This document shows, piece after piece, positions 1 through 7,660 of a DNA stretch of 21,076 nucleotides. Below the pieces are notes generated by a model. It saw nothing but the letters and a program-made list of their open reading frames with translations. It did no database searches and was not told where the DNA came from. The DNA is from JAZKFP01 sp040386355 (GTDB lineage Bacteria > Pseudomonadota > Gammaproteobacteria > Pseudomonadales > UBA6940). The stretch lies in contig JAZKFP010000275.1 of assembly GCA_040386355.1 (NCBI GenBank), positions 1 through 21,076 on the forward strand. Direction: 5' to 3'. Positions within the stretch are counted from its first letter, which is position 1. Each line of letters opens with the position of its first letter. A program made the translations under genes and the position numbers.

Positions 1-90
1 TTTAAGGGTACTAATTTCAAATTCATTAGCAATATATTTTTTAAAATAAATTTAAAATCTAAGTATTTTTAACGATTCATCATGACGACC

Positions 91-178
91 ATGTCGCGTT
101 GCGACATATGATTCTAGGCAGGTGCGTAAGCGCCTGTATAATATAATCCCAAACATGTAACCCGTCCCGTAGGGACGG
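91..178. repeat. cluster of three short hairpins upstream of holA
   Basis: Three compact stem-loops follow one another in 88 bp. The first is 91-97 with 101-107 (ATGTCGC/GCGACAT, loop GTT). The second is 119-125 with 130-136 (CAGGTGC/GCGCCTG with one G-T pair, loop GTAA). The third is 162-168 with 172-178 (CCGTCCC/GGGACGG, loop GTA). All have 7-bp stems and 3-4 nt loops beginning with GT, and they are much richer in GC than their surroundings. Two overlapping TATAAT boxes (137-142, 142-147) lie between the second and third hairpins, and another lies at 186-191, but I found no convincing -35 partner. No gene is supported in 1-259. The function is unknown; a REP-like repeat or a structured leader is possible. 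Confidence 0.55.
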
Positions 179-259
179 ATGAAAATATAATAACTGTAAA
201 AAACATATTTAATAAATGAAATCCAGACGAATACATTAACATCTTTCATGGATTTAATA

Positions 260-1291
260 ATGCCAATCAATGCCAAACAACTTCTTCAAAAATTAGCAGC
301 GCCCAATTTCGGTGTTAAATTAATTTGGATTGATGGCGATGATTCGTTTTTAGTTCAACACTATGCCGACGCACTTCGAAAACGCGCTCAACAATCTGGT
401 ATAAAAAAACGCTTGTTATATCCAAACTCTACTGATGACTGGATTGAGCAATTTAAAATTAATCAAACTTTGTCTTTATTTCAAGAAATTGAATATTTTG
501 ATATTCGTTGGAATGGATCGAACATTACTGCAAATATGTTTGATGCGTTACAACTGGCTGTGTCTTCTCAAAATGAATCTGAATTTATTTTAATTACCAC
601 TCCACGTTTATCTGCAAAAACCTTGCAATTAAAAGCAGCTGGTTTTTTGCAGCAGTATTTACATGTTCGCGTATGGCCGTTAAGTGAATCAGATTACAAA
701 GATTGGTTATATCATGAAGCAACGCAATTAAATATACGGCTTTCTAATGAAGCTTTATTGTATCTGCTACAACAAACCAATGGCCATCCAGCGGCTGGAT
801 TGCAGAGTTTACGCCATTTAAAAATGTTGAATAATGACAAAACTATTTCAATTGAAGATATTGAGCAAATAAGTATTTTCTCTGCCAAGCATGATATTTT
901 TGGCGCTATTGATTCGGTTTTAAATCAGGAAATTATTAAAATTCCTTTATTAGTTCGTTCGTTAAAAGAACAAGATACTGAACCCGTTATGATTGCTGGA
1001 GCTTTGTATAAAACATGGAACGAGCTAAATACATTACATCAAACATACCCATCCCAAAGACAAACTCTCTGTCAAAAATTGAGAATTTTTGGACCCAAAA
1101 AGAATGTGATGTTACGTCATGTGGATCGTATTAATGAAATGGATTTGAAAATGATTCATCAAGCAATTGTGAGATTAGATCGTGCATCCAAGGGCGCGTC
1201 CACGCTTGACCCTTGGAATATTTTGACGGAATGCTTTTTTACCTTAGCAGGAATAAAACATTCACACTTAGAATTTTTAAAAGTAATTTAA
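260..1291 (+). CDS. holA: DNA polymerase III subunit delta
   Basis: Delta subunit of the clamp-loader complex, which opens the beta sliding clamp and loads it on primed DNA during replication. The start at 260 gives 343 residues, the same length I recall for E. coli HolA. The N-terminus then aligns with the family pattern, with KQLLQKL near the start followed by IWIDGDDSFLVQ where E. coli has YLLLGNDPLLLQ. The usual features follow: a middle region around DDWIEQF, TLSLFQEIE and FILITTPRLSAKTLQ, then a helical C-terminal domain including EPVMIAGALY. As in other delta subunits there is no Walker A motif. An in-frame ATG at 248 would add four residues; neither start has a strong ribosome binding site, though GGA at 250-252 favours 260. 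In many Gammaproteobacteria holA is next to nadD, but here they are about 3.8 kb apart. The gene converges on the next one with a 13-bp gap and no visible terminator. Confidence 0.93.
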   Translation: MPINAKQLLQKLAAPNFGVKLIWIDGDDSFLVQHYADALRKRAQQSGIKKRLLYPNSTDDWIEQFKINQTLSLFQEIEYFDIRWNGSNITANMFDALQLAVSSQNESEFILITTPRLSAKTLQLKAAGFLQQYLHVRVWPLSESDYKDWLYHEATQLNIRLSNEALLYLLQQTNGHPAAGLQSLRHLKMLNNDKTISIEDIEQISIFSAKHDIFGAIDSVLNQEIIKIPLLVRSLKEQDTEPVMIAGALYKTWNELNTLHQTYPSQRQTLCQKLRIFGPKKNVMLRHVDRINEMDLKMIHQAIVRLDRASKGASTLDPWNILTECFFTLAGIKHSHLEFLKVI

Positions 1292-1304
1292 ATGTATTAA
1301 ACGA

Positions 1305-1850
1305 TTAACTGTGCAGTTCATTACTACGGGTTTTTATCTCACCACTTTCAACAAAGTATTTTACTGCATTAATAATGTGAGCATTTTTTGCCAAAGAATT
1401 TTCCAAGCCAGCACTGTCACACGCAATTTTTTCTAAATCAGCTTCTGCTTTTAACTTTATTAAACTTTTTGCATCCACATTGGCGTTGCGGGCTAATTTT
1501 ATTTTATTTTCAAAAGATGTTTTCTCGACAATGACAGTAAGCGCCTCTGATGTTATTGGCCCAGAGGTAAAATATGTTGGTTTTTCTGGAGTAAGTGTAG
1601 GAGTTTTACTATTTAACAAGGCTTTACGTCCCAATGCATTCAAGTGAGAAGTGGTACTAGGACCTAAAGAAAAAAGATAATGGAAAAAATTTACTAGAGG
1701 AATTTGGCTGTAAGATTTTTCACATATTACTAAATTCTTAAGAAGCTGTGGATGTATCATCTTATTATTTTTATTAAAAGCTAAATTCGGTAAAAAATCA
1801 CTTCCTGCTGTAGAAATACTTTGACCTTGGGTGCTGTGCTGAATATTCAT
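1305..1850 (-). CDS. hypothetical protein, possibly with leucine-rich-variant-like helical repeats
   Basis: A 181-residue protein I do not recognise. The start is well supported: GGAGAAG lies about 7 nt upstream of the ATG. There is no signal peptide or membrane segment. Residues 1-100 are polar and rich in Ser, Asn and Pro. Residues about 108-170 look alpha-helical and contain two stretches, around KIKLARNANVDAKSLIKL and KIACDSAGLENSLAKNAHI. These loosely resemble the leucine-rich-variant repeat pattern (LAxNPxxPxxxLxxLA). The resemblance is weak and is inference only. The gene converges with holA and lies downstream of the hydrolase-PilZ gene on the same strand, 122 bp away. That gap is very AT-rich and holds a plausible promoter, so it may be its own transcription unit. 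Nothing in the sequence fixes a function. Confidence 0.6.
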   Translation of the reverse strand: MNIQHSTQGQSISTAGSDFLPNLAFNKNNKMIHPQLLKNLVICEKSYSQIPLVNFFHYLFSLGPSTTSHLNALGRKALLNSKTPTLTPEKPTYFTSGPITSEALTVIVEKTSFENKIKLARNANVDAKSLIKLKAEADLEKIACDSAGLENSLAKNAHIINAVKYFVESGEIKTRSNELHS

Positions 1851-1883
1851 TTCACTTCTCCGTGCTTTTAAGGTTATGCAACT

Positions 1884-1913
1884 TTATAATTATTTTATTT
1901 TATAATTTTTCAA
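1884..1913 (-). promoter_or_regulatory. possible sigma70 promoter of the 181-residue hypothetical gene
   Basis: Reading the minus strand, TTGAAA (1908-1913) is followed after 18 nt by TTATAA (1884-1889), or after 19 nt by TATAAA. A leader of roughly 30 nt would reach the ATG at 1850. The surrounding DNA is almost pure A/T, so a match of this quality could arise by chance. Confidence 0.3.
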
Positions 1914-1972
1914 AATTTTTTTATTTAAAAATACTTATTTGAATGATAACTATTAATGCAAGTATTGAATAG

Positions 1973-3328
1973 TTAATTACCGCCTGCCACTTCTCGACCG
2001 TCATTTTCTTCTGGCATTTGGAAATTTTCCGACTCATTTAAAACTTGGCGGAATAATAAAGCGTCGTTGTAATTTGCATGGCGAAATAAGCATCGTGTTG
2101 CATGTCGACCTTGATCAAACGCCAACACTTTAAGCTTTAACTTTGGATTTTCCAAATACAAAACTAAATCTGGCGCATTCTTATGCATGCGAAATAATTG
2201 TCTGTCTAGTTCAATACGACAACCATTAAAATTAATGTCTTTGATAGTGACTGCGCAAAATCTTGGAACAGTTGAGGAGTCGTTATTTAATGTTGAATGC
2301 TTAGGTTCGTCCGACTCAGCATCTAACAACTCACCTTCTATTGGCACGTCAACAAAACGCGTATATAAACGTGCAATTCCATGCTTTGGAATTAAACGCG
2401 GCTCGCCTCGACGCTCGTATTCTTGATATGTGCCGGGCGCAAACCAGCAAACGCCATCTAATTTTCGATAATCTTCTTTTAATAAGTAAGTATGAATCAA
2501 ACGAACCATTGTTGCATTTCGATCAACCCGTAAATAATGATCTACACCATCTACTAGTACAAAATCTGCAAGCGGGCATTCGTCTGCGTAATCGGCTTGC
2601 TCAAAAGGAAGTGTTAATTGATCGTATTCTCCTGCACAAACTAATATCGGACATTCTGGAAAACCGATCATATGATGTACATCAAGTAATCCATCAATCA
2701 TAAGTTGGAAACGTTGCCAGTCGATTTCTGTAAAGCGTTCAAATTCATGATGAAAATAACGCGTGTACAAACGATGTAATCGTTGATCAGAAATGGCGTC
2801 TTCCGTTAATAGATACAATACAAACGCTTGTACATCAAAAGAGGCTCGATCGGTTAGTAGTTCAGCACGAATTTCCGATAATAGTAATCGCCATAATTTT
2901 CTCAATTTATGGCATACGCCATACACAATTACTCGTTCTACTCGAGTTGGATGCTCAGCAGCCAAAGCGGTTGCTAAGGTAGCTGCAAGATCTCCACCTT
3001 GTAATGTGCAACGCTCAACTTTCAAGTGATCTAATAATTGAACTAATGCAGCAATCCAATATTTAGCATTTGGTTGTTTAGGTAAACATATATTACGTCC
3101 AAGCCCCGGCAAACTTACTACAATCACCGGCGCATCCGCTGCGATTGCATTAAGTAATTCGCGATGTGTTGCCGCATCTTCAAACGCACCATTAATAATA
3201 AGATGCGGTATTAATTGATTCGGTGCTGATTTTTTCGACTGTATCATCCAATAATCTAAGGTATCGGACGAATTATTTATGGTCAGTTGTTTAGCGTTCG
3301 AGAAGTCGAACTGCGATGCCGGGGCCAT
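1973..3328 (-). CDS. RhlA-like alpha/beta hydrolase with C-terminal PilZ domain
   Basis: A two-domain protein of 451 residues. I chose the ATG at 3328 over the one at 3340 because GGAGAGA lies just upstream of it. Residues about 40-285 form an alpha/beta hydrolase resembling the RhlA acyltransferase family: HLIINGAFEDAATH for the first strand, VSLPGLGRN, then the nucleophile elbow LQGGDLAAT, PILVCAGEYDQLTLP and VDGVDHYLRVD. By alignment the nucleophile position is Asp113 rather than Ser, with Asp236 and His264 as the other triad members. This Asp/Asp/His set is known from epoxide hydrolases and haloalkane dehalogenases. Residues about 300-432 look like a PilZ domain, with RRGEPR (306-311) for the RxxxR motif and DINFNG (364-369) for (D/N)xSxxG. 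PilZ domains bind cyclic-di-GMP, so second-messenger control of the enzyme is inferred. The substrate is unknown. No signal peptide is visible, so it is probably cytoplasmic. Confidence 0.8.
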   Translation of the reverse strand: MAPASQFDFSNAKQLTINNSSDTLDYWMIQSKKSAPNQLIPHLIINGAFEDAATHRELLNAIAADAPVIVVSLPGLGRNICLPKQPNAKYWIAALVQLLDHLKVERCTLQGGDLAATLATALAAEHPTRVERVIVYGVCHKLRKLWRLLLSEIRAELLTDRASFDVQAFVLYLLTEDAISDQRLHRLYTRYFHHEFERFTEIDWQRFQLMIDGLLDVHHMIGFPECPILVCAGEYDQLTLPFEQADYADECPLADFVLVDGVDHYLRVDRNATMVRLIHTYLLKEDYRKLDGVCWFAPGTYQEYERRGEPRLIPKHGIARLYTRFVDVPIEGELLDAESDEPKHSTLNNDSSTVPRFCAVTIKDINFNGCRIELDRQLFRMHKNAPDLVLYLENPKLKLKVLAFDQGRHATRCLFRHANYNDALLFRQVLNESENFQMPEENDGREVAGGN

Positions 3329-3385
3329 GCATCTCTCCATGTTTCATATTTTTAGTGAAGGACAAAATTTTTATTATCAACAGGT

Positions 3386-3578
3386 ATACCCGTAACGTTC
3401 GATAATTAAGTGTTCAGCATGATCTTTTTTTTCGCAAAATGCCGTTTGCAAGACATTTTGTGTGTTGCTTTTTCTTGCGTAAAGCTTTGGCTACGCAGCG
3501 TCAAAGCGTCGTGCAATCAAAAAAAAATCTTTATGCTTCACCACTGTGCTTGACCTAATTATCAAACATTACGGGTAT
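3386..3578. repeat. MITE-like inverted-repeat element, copy 1 of a two-copy family
   Basis: The ends 3386-3408 and 3556-3578 are inverted repeats matching at 21 of 23 positions, beginning ATACCCGTAA on each strand. Inside them a second imperfect inverted layer follows (AAGTGTTCAGCATGATC on the left, complement of GATT, poly-A, ATGCTTCACC on the right), so the whole can fold into a long imperfect hairpin. A second copy in reverse orientation is at 14626-14768 and shares these inner blocks, with a shorter centre. There is no coding sequence inside. The element fills most of the 491-bp gap between the divergent hydrolase-PilZ gene and proA. The rest of the gap (3579-3819) holds only a weak promoter candidate. 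Confidence 0.75.
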
Positions 3579-3692
3579 TAAGCTAAACAGTCGATCATTA
3601 CGAATTCAAGTTAACTGTCCGCTTATTTCCTACTCATTCAAAAAACTCAGGATGGTATGTATGATTTTTAACCAAAGCTGTCTAAAATCGCA

Positions 3693-3721
3693 TTATCCAT
3701 TATATTGCAATATTGCATAAT
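3693..3721 (+). promoter_or_regulatory. weak promoter candidate for proA
   Basis: CATAAT at 3716-3721 matches the -10 consensus at five of six positions. At 17 nt upstream stands TTATCC (3693-3698), a poor -35. It would give a leader of about 92 nt. The flanking ATTGCAATATTGCA (3704-3717) is a near-palindrome that could be an operator or chance. Confidence 0.22.
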
Positions 3722-3819
3722 TAACCTTACAGGCGATCGCTAAGAAAGCCAATCACTATTGTTATTTCACCTGTTTTTCGAAAACAAACATGTGAAAGCA
3801 TATCCCTAAAGGAAATTTC

Positions 3820-5088
3820 ATGTCGGATGATTTTGATATTAATGTTTTAGGAGTTCAAGCGCGAGCTGCTGCTCAGAAAATTTCTATTGCAAATACGCAA
3901 CAAAAAAATGACGTGTTAGAAATTATTGCTTGCCAGATTGAAAAAGATTCCGTTGATTTAATCCATGCAAATCAGAAAGATATGATGGAAGGTCGTTCTC
4001 GCAAATTAGATTCTGCATTACTCGACCGACTTGAATTAAATCCAGGTCGAATTCACAACATGATTGAAGGTATTCGCCAAATTATCAATTTGAAAGATCC
4101 AGTTGGTGCAATTCGCGAAATGAGTACGCAACCGAGTGGCATTCAAGTTGGACGAATGCGTGTTCCAATTGGAGTTATTGGAATTATCTATGAATCACGA
4201 CCAAATGTGACCGCAGATGCTGCTGCACTTTGTATTAAATCTGGTAATGCTGCTATTTTACGCGGTGGTTCAGAAGCCTTTCATTCAAATCTTGCAATTT
4301 ACCGATGCATTCGTGAAGGATTAACAGAAGCGAATTTATCGGAACATACGATTCAGTATATCGAAACACGTGATCGCGCGGCCGTTGGTGATTTACTCAA
4401 AATGGATAAACACGTTGACGTTATTATTCCACGCGGCGGTAAAGGTTTAATTGAGCGTGTGACTCAAGAAGCACGTGTTCCAGTTATCAAACATTTAGAC
4501 GGCATTTGTCATGTGTATATTGATGAGACAGCCGATTTAGAAAAGGCAATTAATATTGCAGTCAATTCCAAAACTCAACGATATGGCACTTGCAATACTT
4601 TAGAAACTTTATTAATTGCACGACCTCGTGCAATGGATATTTTGCCGGAAATTTTGCGTGAATATCATCAACGCGGCGTTGAAATTCGTGGCTGCAATGA
4701 AACGCGCGGTATTGGAGACATGCTAAATATTCCATCTATCCTTGCAACAGATGAAGATTGGCGCACTGAATATTTAGCGCCGATTGTTTCTATTAAAATT
4801 GTTCGCTCGATTGAAGAAGCCATTCAACATATTCAGACCTATAGTTCGCAACATACCGATTGCATTGTGACGCAAGATCAAAGTCGCGCTTGGCGTTTTT
4901 TACGAGAAGTCGATTCAAGCTCGGTAATGGTCAATGCATCGACTCGATTTGCGGATGGATTTGAATACGGTTTAGGTGCAGAAATTGGAATTTCCACCGA
5001 TAAACTTCATGTACGTGGTCCGGTAGGTTTGGAAGGACTTACTACCGAGAAATATATTGTGTTTGGCGATGGCCATGTCCGCAAATGA
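3820..5088 (+). CDS. proA: gamma-glutamyl phosphate reductase
   Basis: Second step of proline synthesis: NADPH-dependent reduction of gamma-glutamyl phosphate to glutamate-5-semialdehyde in the cytoplasm, partnering glutamate 5-kinase (ProB). It is 422 residues, close to the 417 of E. coli ProA. It carries the family signatures YESRPNVT (124-131), IKSGNAAILRGGSEA (139-153), the catalytic cysteine Cys258 in YGTCNTLET, and RGPVGLEGLTTEKY near the C-terminus. The start has AAAGGA at 3808-3813, about 6 nt upstream. proB is not adjacent in this window. The 3' end overlaps the start of nadD by 14-20 bp, so the two are probably co-transcribed and translationally coupled. Confidence 0.96.
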   Translation: MSDDFDINVLGVQARAAAQKISIANTQQKNDVLEIIACQIEKDSVDLIHANQKDMMEGRSRKLDSALLDRLELNPGRIHNMIEGIRQIINLKDPVGAIREMSTQPSGIQVGRMRVPIGVIGIIYESRPNVTADAAALCIKSGNAAILRGGSEAFHSNLAIYRCIREGLTEANLSEHTIQYIETRDRAAVGDLLKMDKHVDVIIPRGGKGLIERVTQEARVPVIKHLDGICHVYIDETADLEKAINIAVNSKTQRYGTCNTLETLLIARPRAMDILPEILREYHQRGVEIRGCNETRGIGDMLNIPSILATDEDWRTEYLAPIVSIKIVRSIEEAIQHIQTYSSQHTDCIVTQDQSRAWRFLREVDSSSVMVNASTRFADGFEYGLGAEIGISTDKLHVRGPVGLEGLTTEKYIVFGDGHVRK

Positions 5089-5767
5089 TTTAAAAAAACA
5101 ACCATTAAAAAAACAAAAGATTGGGATTTTAGGGGGCACCTTTGATCCTATTCATAACGGTCACATTCGTTTAGCAGTTGAAGCATTTGAACGGTGTAAA
5201 TTAGATGCTGTTTGGTTTGTTCCTGATGAATCACCGCCGTGGAAATCTCAAACGCAATGGGATATTAATTATCGGATTGAATTATTGAAAATAGCATTAA
5301 AAGGATTTTCACAGTTTCAAATCGAGCGAGTTATTCCAGATGTAAATCAACCAAGCTACAGCGCTTATACATTATTAGCACTTCGACAATTACATTCAGA
5401 TATTGATTTTTTTTGGATTTTAGGTGGTGATGCATTTCTACAAATCCATCGCTGGCACGAAACAGAGTTATTTCAGCAAAATTGTCGAATGATTGTTATT
5501 GAACGGAGTGAGTATCCATTTAACCCAAACCAACTTCCTGTAGAATTAAATATTTTATCGAAAAAATATTGCACAACGCCAAACCTTGAAATCTCACCCT
5601 TAGGTAATTGGTGTTTTATAAACGCTGATATTCCAAATATTTCTTCAACTAATATTCGTCAGCAATTGTTAGAAGGCAAAGATGTTAGTGATTGGGTCAA
5701 TAATAAAGTATTGGAAAGAATCAAGTCTGATACTGTGCTTGCCTTGCAAGAAGATCTAAAAAATTAA
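5069..5767 (+). CDS. nadD: nicotinate-nucleotide adenylyltransferase
   Basis: Transfers AMP from ATP to nicotinate mononucleotide to form deamido-NAD in NAD synthesis. It is 232 residues from the ATG at 5069. The nucleotidyltransferase motif GGTFDPIHNGH (22-32) and the C-terminal ISSTNIR motif are intact, as is WILGGDAF, which in the family contacts the substrate. The start is uncertain: ATG at 5069 or 5075 (TTG at 5057 is unlikely). Either choice leaves about 15 extra residues before the first strand compared with E. coli NadD and overlaps the end of proA. The last 47 bp are also read on the opposite strand as the end of the kinase gene. In the usual gammaproteobacterial order rsfS would follow directly; here the kinase gene separates them. 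Confidence 0.94.
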   Translation: MAMSANDLKKQPLKKQKIGILGGTFDPIHNGHIRLAVEAFERCKLDAVWFVPDESPPWKSQTQWDINYRIELLKIALKGFSQFQIERVIPDVNQPSYSAYTLLALRQLHSDIDFFWILGGDAFLQIHRWHETELFQQNCRMIVIERSEYPFNPNQLPVELNILSKKYCTTPNLEISPLGNWCFINADIPNISSTNIRQQLLEGKDVSDWVNNKVLERIKSDTVLALQEDLKN

Positions 5768-7142
5768 CTACATAATTTATATCTGGTCTAGCAACAGGAT
5801 TATCTGCAACACAATATCTAATTAAAACTTCTAAATTACTTTTTATGTAGTGAGAAATATTTAAGCGGTTACTAAGATTCGTAGCTAAAACTATAAACTC
5901 AAGAGATTTTCCTAGAGCATAAATATCTGCAGATTTTACTGAATAATATTTTTTCTCGAGATTGAATTTAGGCTTATTAAGCAATATTTCTGGGGCCATG
6001 TAGCGTTGGGTGCCTTGATAGGCTATAGAAAACTCTTCTTTTGCACTAAATCCAAAATCACATATTTTCAAATCAAAGTCATTACTTTTATGTTTGAAAA
6101 TTAAGAAATTTTCAAGCTTGATATCTCCATGAAAAATATTATTATTATGCATTTCTGCAATTATTTTTGCAGCTTCTTTCATAATAATGATCGTATTTGC
6201 AACTGAAAGACTGAATCCATTTATGTTAAAAAAATCAAATAAATCTTGTTGCGCCTCGGGCATGAACAGGTAAGCTGAATCTTGATTTTTCATGCAGTGA
6301 TTATTAAATTCAGCTTTTCTTGGAACCAATGCAGCCCCGAGCAATTCAACTGATCCAGTAATATTTTCACTTATATAGGAATGCATATTAAACTCTGTAC
6401 TTACTAAGAGCTCACCCGCAATCTTAGGATGCACTTTTTTGACAATAATATTTTCATCAAACATTTCCAGATTAATAGCATATCGAATGCGACTACAGCC
6501 GCTTAGGTTAGCGACATATTCTAAGTTATTTTCATCAGTATTAAGCTTGTCTTGTTTATGATTTTTTAAAGCAAATATTTTTCTATTACTTGTTCTAATA
6601 AGAGAATACTTCAATCGACTACAGTCTTTATTTAAACGTGCGTTTACAATTTTGTTAAAAGATAAATTTCTAATTGCATAGAGCAAGCAATGTAAATTTC
6701 CATCAAAAGCAGCATCGGCCAATTTAATATTTAAATTATTTTTTAAAGTAATCTGTATTACAGGTTTTATATAGGCAAGAAAGCTCTCAATTAGAAAATC
6801 ATTATTATTAAGTGATTCATGAGAATTGCGACCAGGATCCGCTATAAAAAGCAAAGTTTCAATTTCATTCTGGATTTGTTCAATTGGATTAGCATTAAAA
6901 AAATCTGAAGGGATAGATGTATTTCTGATTCCTTCAATAACTTTATTAATATAGGTATGACGTTCGGATGCTAAATAATGCGGATTTATTTGTATTTTTT
7001 CCCACCACGGCATCCAAATTGGTTGAGGAGCGGAAGTTTGAAGAGACAGTCTTTGTAAATTTGAAGGTATACCTAATTTAATGGGGTCATTTGCTGCAAC
7101 ACGTGACAATGATTTTGAACCTGAAGTCTCACTTAAAGTCAT
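5721..7142 (-). CDS. eukaryotic-like serine/threonine protein kinase, non-RD, with unknown N-terminal region
   Basis: A 473-residue protein whose C-terminal half is a protein kinase. Visible motifs are the catalytic loop HGDIKLEN (338-345; Asp340, Lys342, Asn345), DFG (362-364), GTQRYMAPE (377-385), the conserved Asp406 and Gly411 in SADIYALG, and Arg452 in ARPD. HGD in place of HRD makes it a non-RD kinase. Lys235 or Lys236 in NIIVKKVHPK is the likely ATP-anchoring lysine. No clear glycine-rich loop is seen, so the N-lobe is divergent. Residues 1-200 are unrecognised. There is no signal peptide or membrane helix, unlike PknB-type sensor kinases. A GGAAG lies near the ATG. The tail overlaps nadD antisense by 47 bp, and the gene separates nadD from rsfS. 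A secreted effector acting in a host is a possible role but is inference. Confidence 0.87.
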   Translation of the reverse strand: MTLSETSGSKSLSRVAANDPIKLGIPSNLQRLSLQTSAPQPIWMPWWEKIQINPHYLASERHTYINKVIEGIRNTSIPSDFFNANPIEQIQNEIETLLFIADPGRNSHESLNNNDFLIESFLAYIKPVIQITLKNNLNIKLADAAFDGNLHCLLYAIRNLSFNKIVNARLNKDCSRLKYSLIRTSNRKIFALKNHKQDKLNTDENNLEYVANLSGCSRIRYAINLEMFDENIIVKKVHPKIAGELLVSTEFNMHSYISENITGSVELLGAALVPRKAEFNNHCMKNQDSAYLFMPEAQQDLFDFFNINGFSLSVANTIIIMKEAAKIIAEMHNNNIFHGDIKLENFLIFKHKSNDFDLKICDFGFSAKEEFSIAYQGTQRYMAPEILLNKPKFNLEKKYYSVKSADIYALGKSLEFIVLATNLSNRLNISHYIKSNLEVLIRYCVADNPVARPDINYVVNFLDLLARQAQYQT

Positions 7143-7212
7143 ATAAAACTTCCATAACTTAATAAATTTTCAAAAAGTTATGATCGGGTCTTCCTTAAAC
7201 CTAAATCCTTAG

Positions 7213-7242
7213 TTGTCAGTCTCCTATTGAATCCCTTACCAT
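7213..7242 (+). promoter_or_regulatory. possible promoter of rsfS
   Basis: TTGTCA (7213-7218) is followed after 18 nt by TACCAT (7237-7242), giving a leader of about 37 nt before the rsfS start. Because the kinase gene faces the other way, rsfS-rlmH needs a promoter in this 143-bp divergent gap. The -10 match is only four of six. Confidence 0.28.
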
Positions 7243-7285
7243 CATTGCCCAATCAAAAATTTCATTTACTGGTGTTTGAATTACT

Positions 7286-7645
7286 ATGAGCATACCAACA
7301 CGCACTGAGCTAACTACTTGCATTCTTGACGCACTTGACGACCTAAAAGGTCGTGAAGTGATTCGTTTAGATGTTGAAGGAATAGCGGATTTCGCCGACA
7401 CAATGATCGTTTGCACTGGCACATCTGGCCGGCATCTTAATGCATTGGCAGGAAAAGTGGCAGAAGCTACTCATGAAAAACTGGCTACTAAGCCACTACA
7501 TTTAGAAGGTGATGCTAAGTCAGATTGGGTATTAGTGGATTATGGCGATATTATTGTGCATTTGATGTTGGCTGAAGCACGTTCACTGTATGATTTAGAA
7601 CGTTTATGGTCTGTTCGTCCACTTCAAAAAGTGGAAGCTCGATAA
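7286..7645 (+). CDS. rsfS: ribosomal silencing factor RsfS
   Basis: Binds protein uL14 of the large ribosomal subunit and blocks joining with the small subunit, reducing translation when nutrients run short. It is 119 residues against 105 in E. coli, with small extensions at both ends. Family hallmarks present are LDDLKGREVIRLDV, the TMIVCTGTSGRH segment, HLEGDAKSDWVLVDYGDIIVH, and the closing YDLERLW. The ATG at 7286 has only a weak GGTG upstream. rlmH follows after 15 bp, the conserved pairing, so the two are almost certainly one operon. Confidence 0.95.
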   Translation: MSIPTRTELTTCILDALDDLKGREVIRLDVEGIADFADTMIVCTGTSGRHLNALAGKVAEATHEKLATKPLHLEGDAKSDWVLVDYGDIIVHLMLAEARSLYDLERLWSVRPLQKVEAR

Positions 7646-7660
7646 TACTCATTTCAATTC

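Noticed and set aside
52..276. Minus-strand reading frame of 74 codons upstream of holA
   Set aside because: It overlaps the holA start and the hairpin cluster, has no ribosome binding site and no recognisable features.
2187..3029. Three plus-strand reading frames inside the hydrolase-PilZ gene
   Set aside because: They are antisense shadows of a gene with clear domain motifs.
1973..3328. Possibility that the Asp113 call is a misaligned elbow
   Set aside because: Alignment to the RhlA elbow and the following helix is gap-free, and the acid and histidine positions are also present, so Asp at the nucleophile position is the simplest reading; it still needs a structural check.
3386..3578. Intergenic repeats read as a CRISPR array or a riboswitch
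   Set aside because: There are no regularly spaced direct repeats, and the structure is a symmetrical inverted repeat with a second copy elsewhere, which fits a dispersed element better.
5057..5068. TTG start for nadD at 5057
   Set aside because: ATG codons lie 12 and 18 bp downstream and the TTG has no ribosome binding site.
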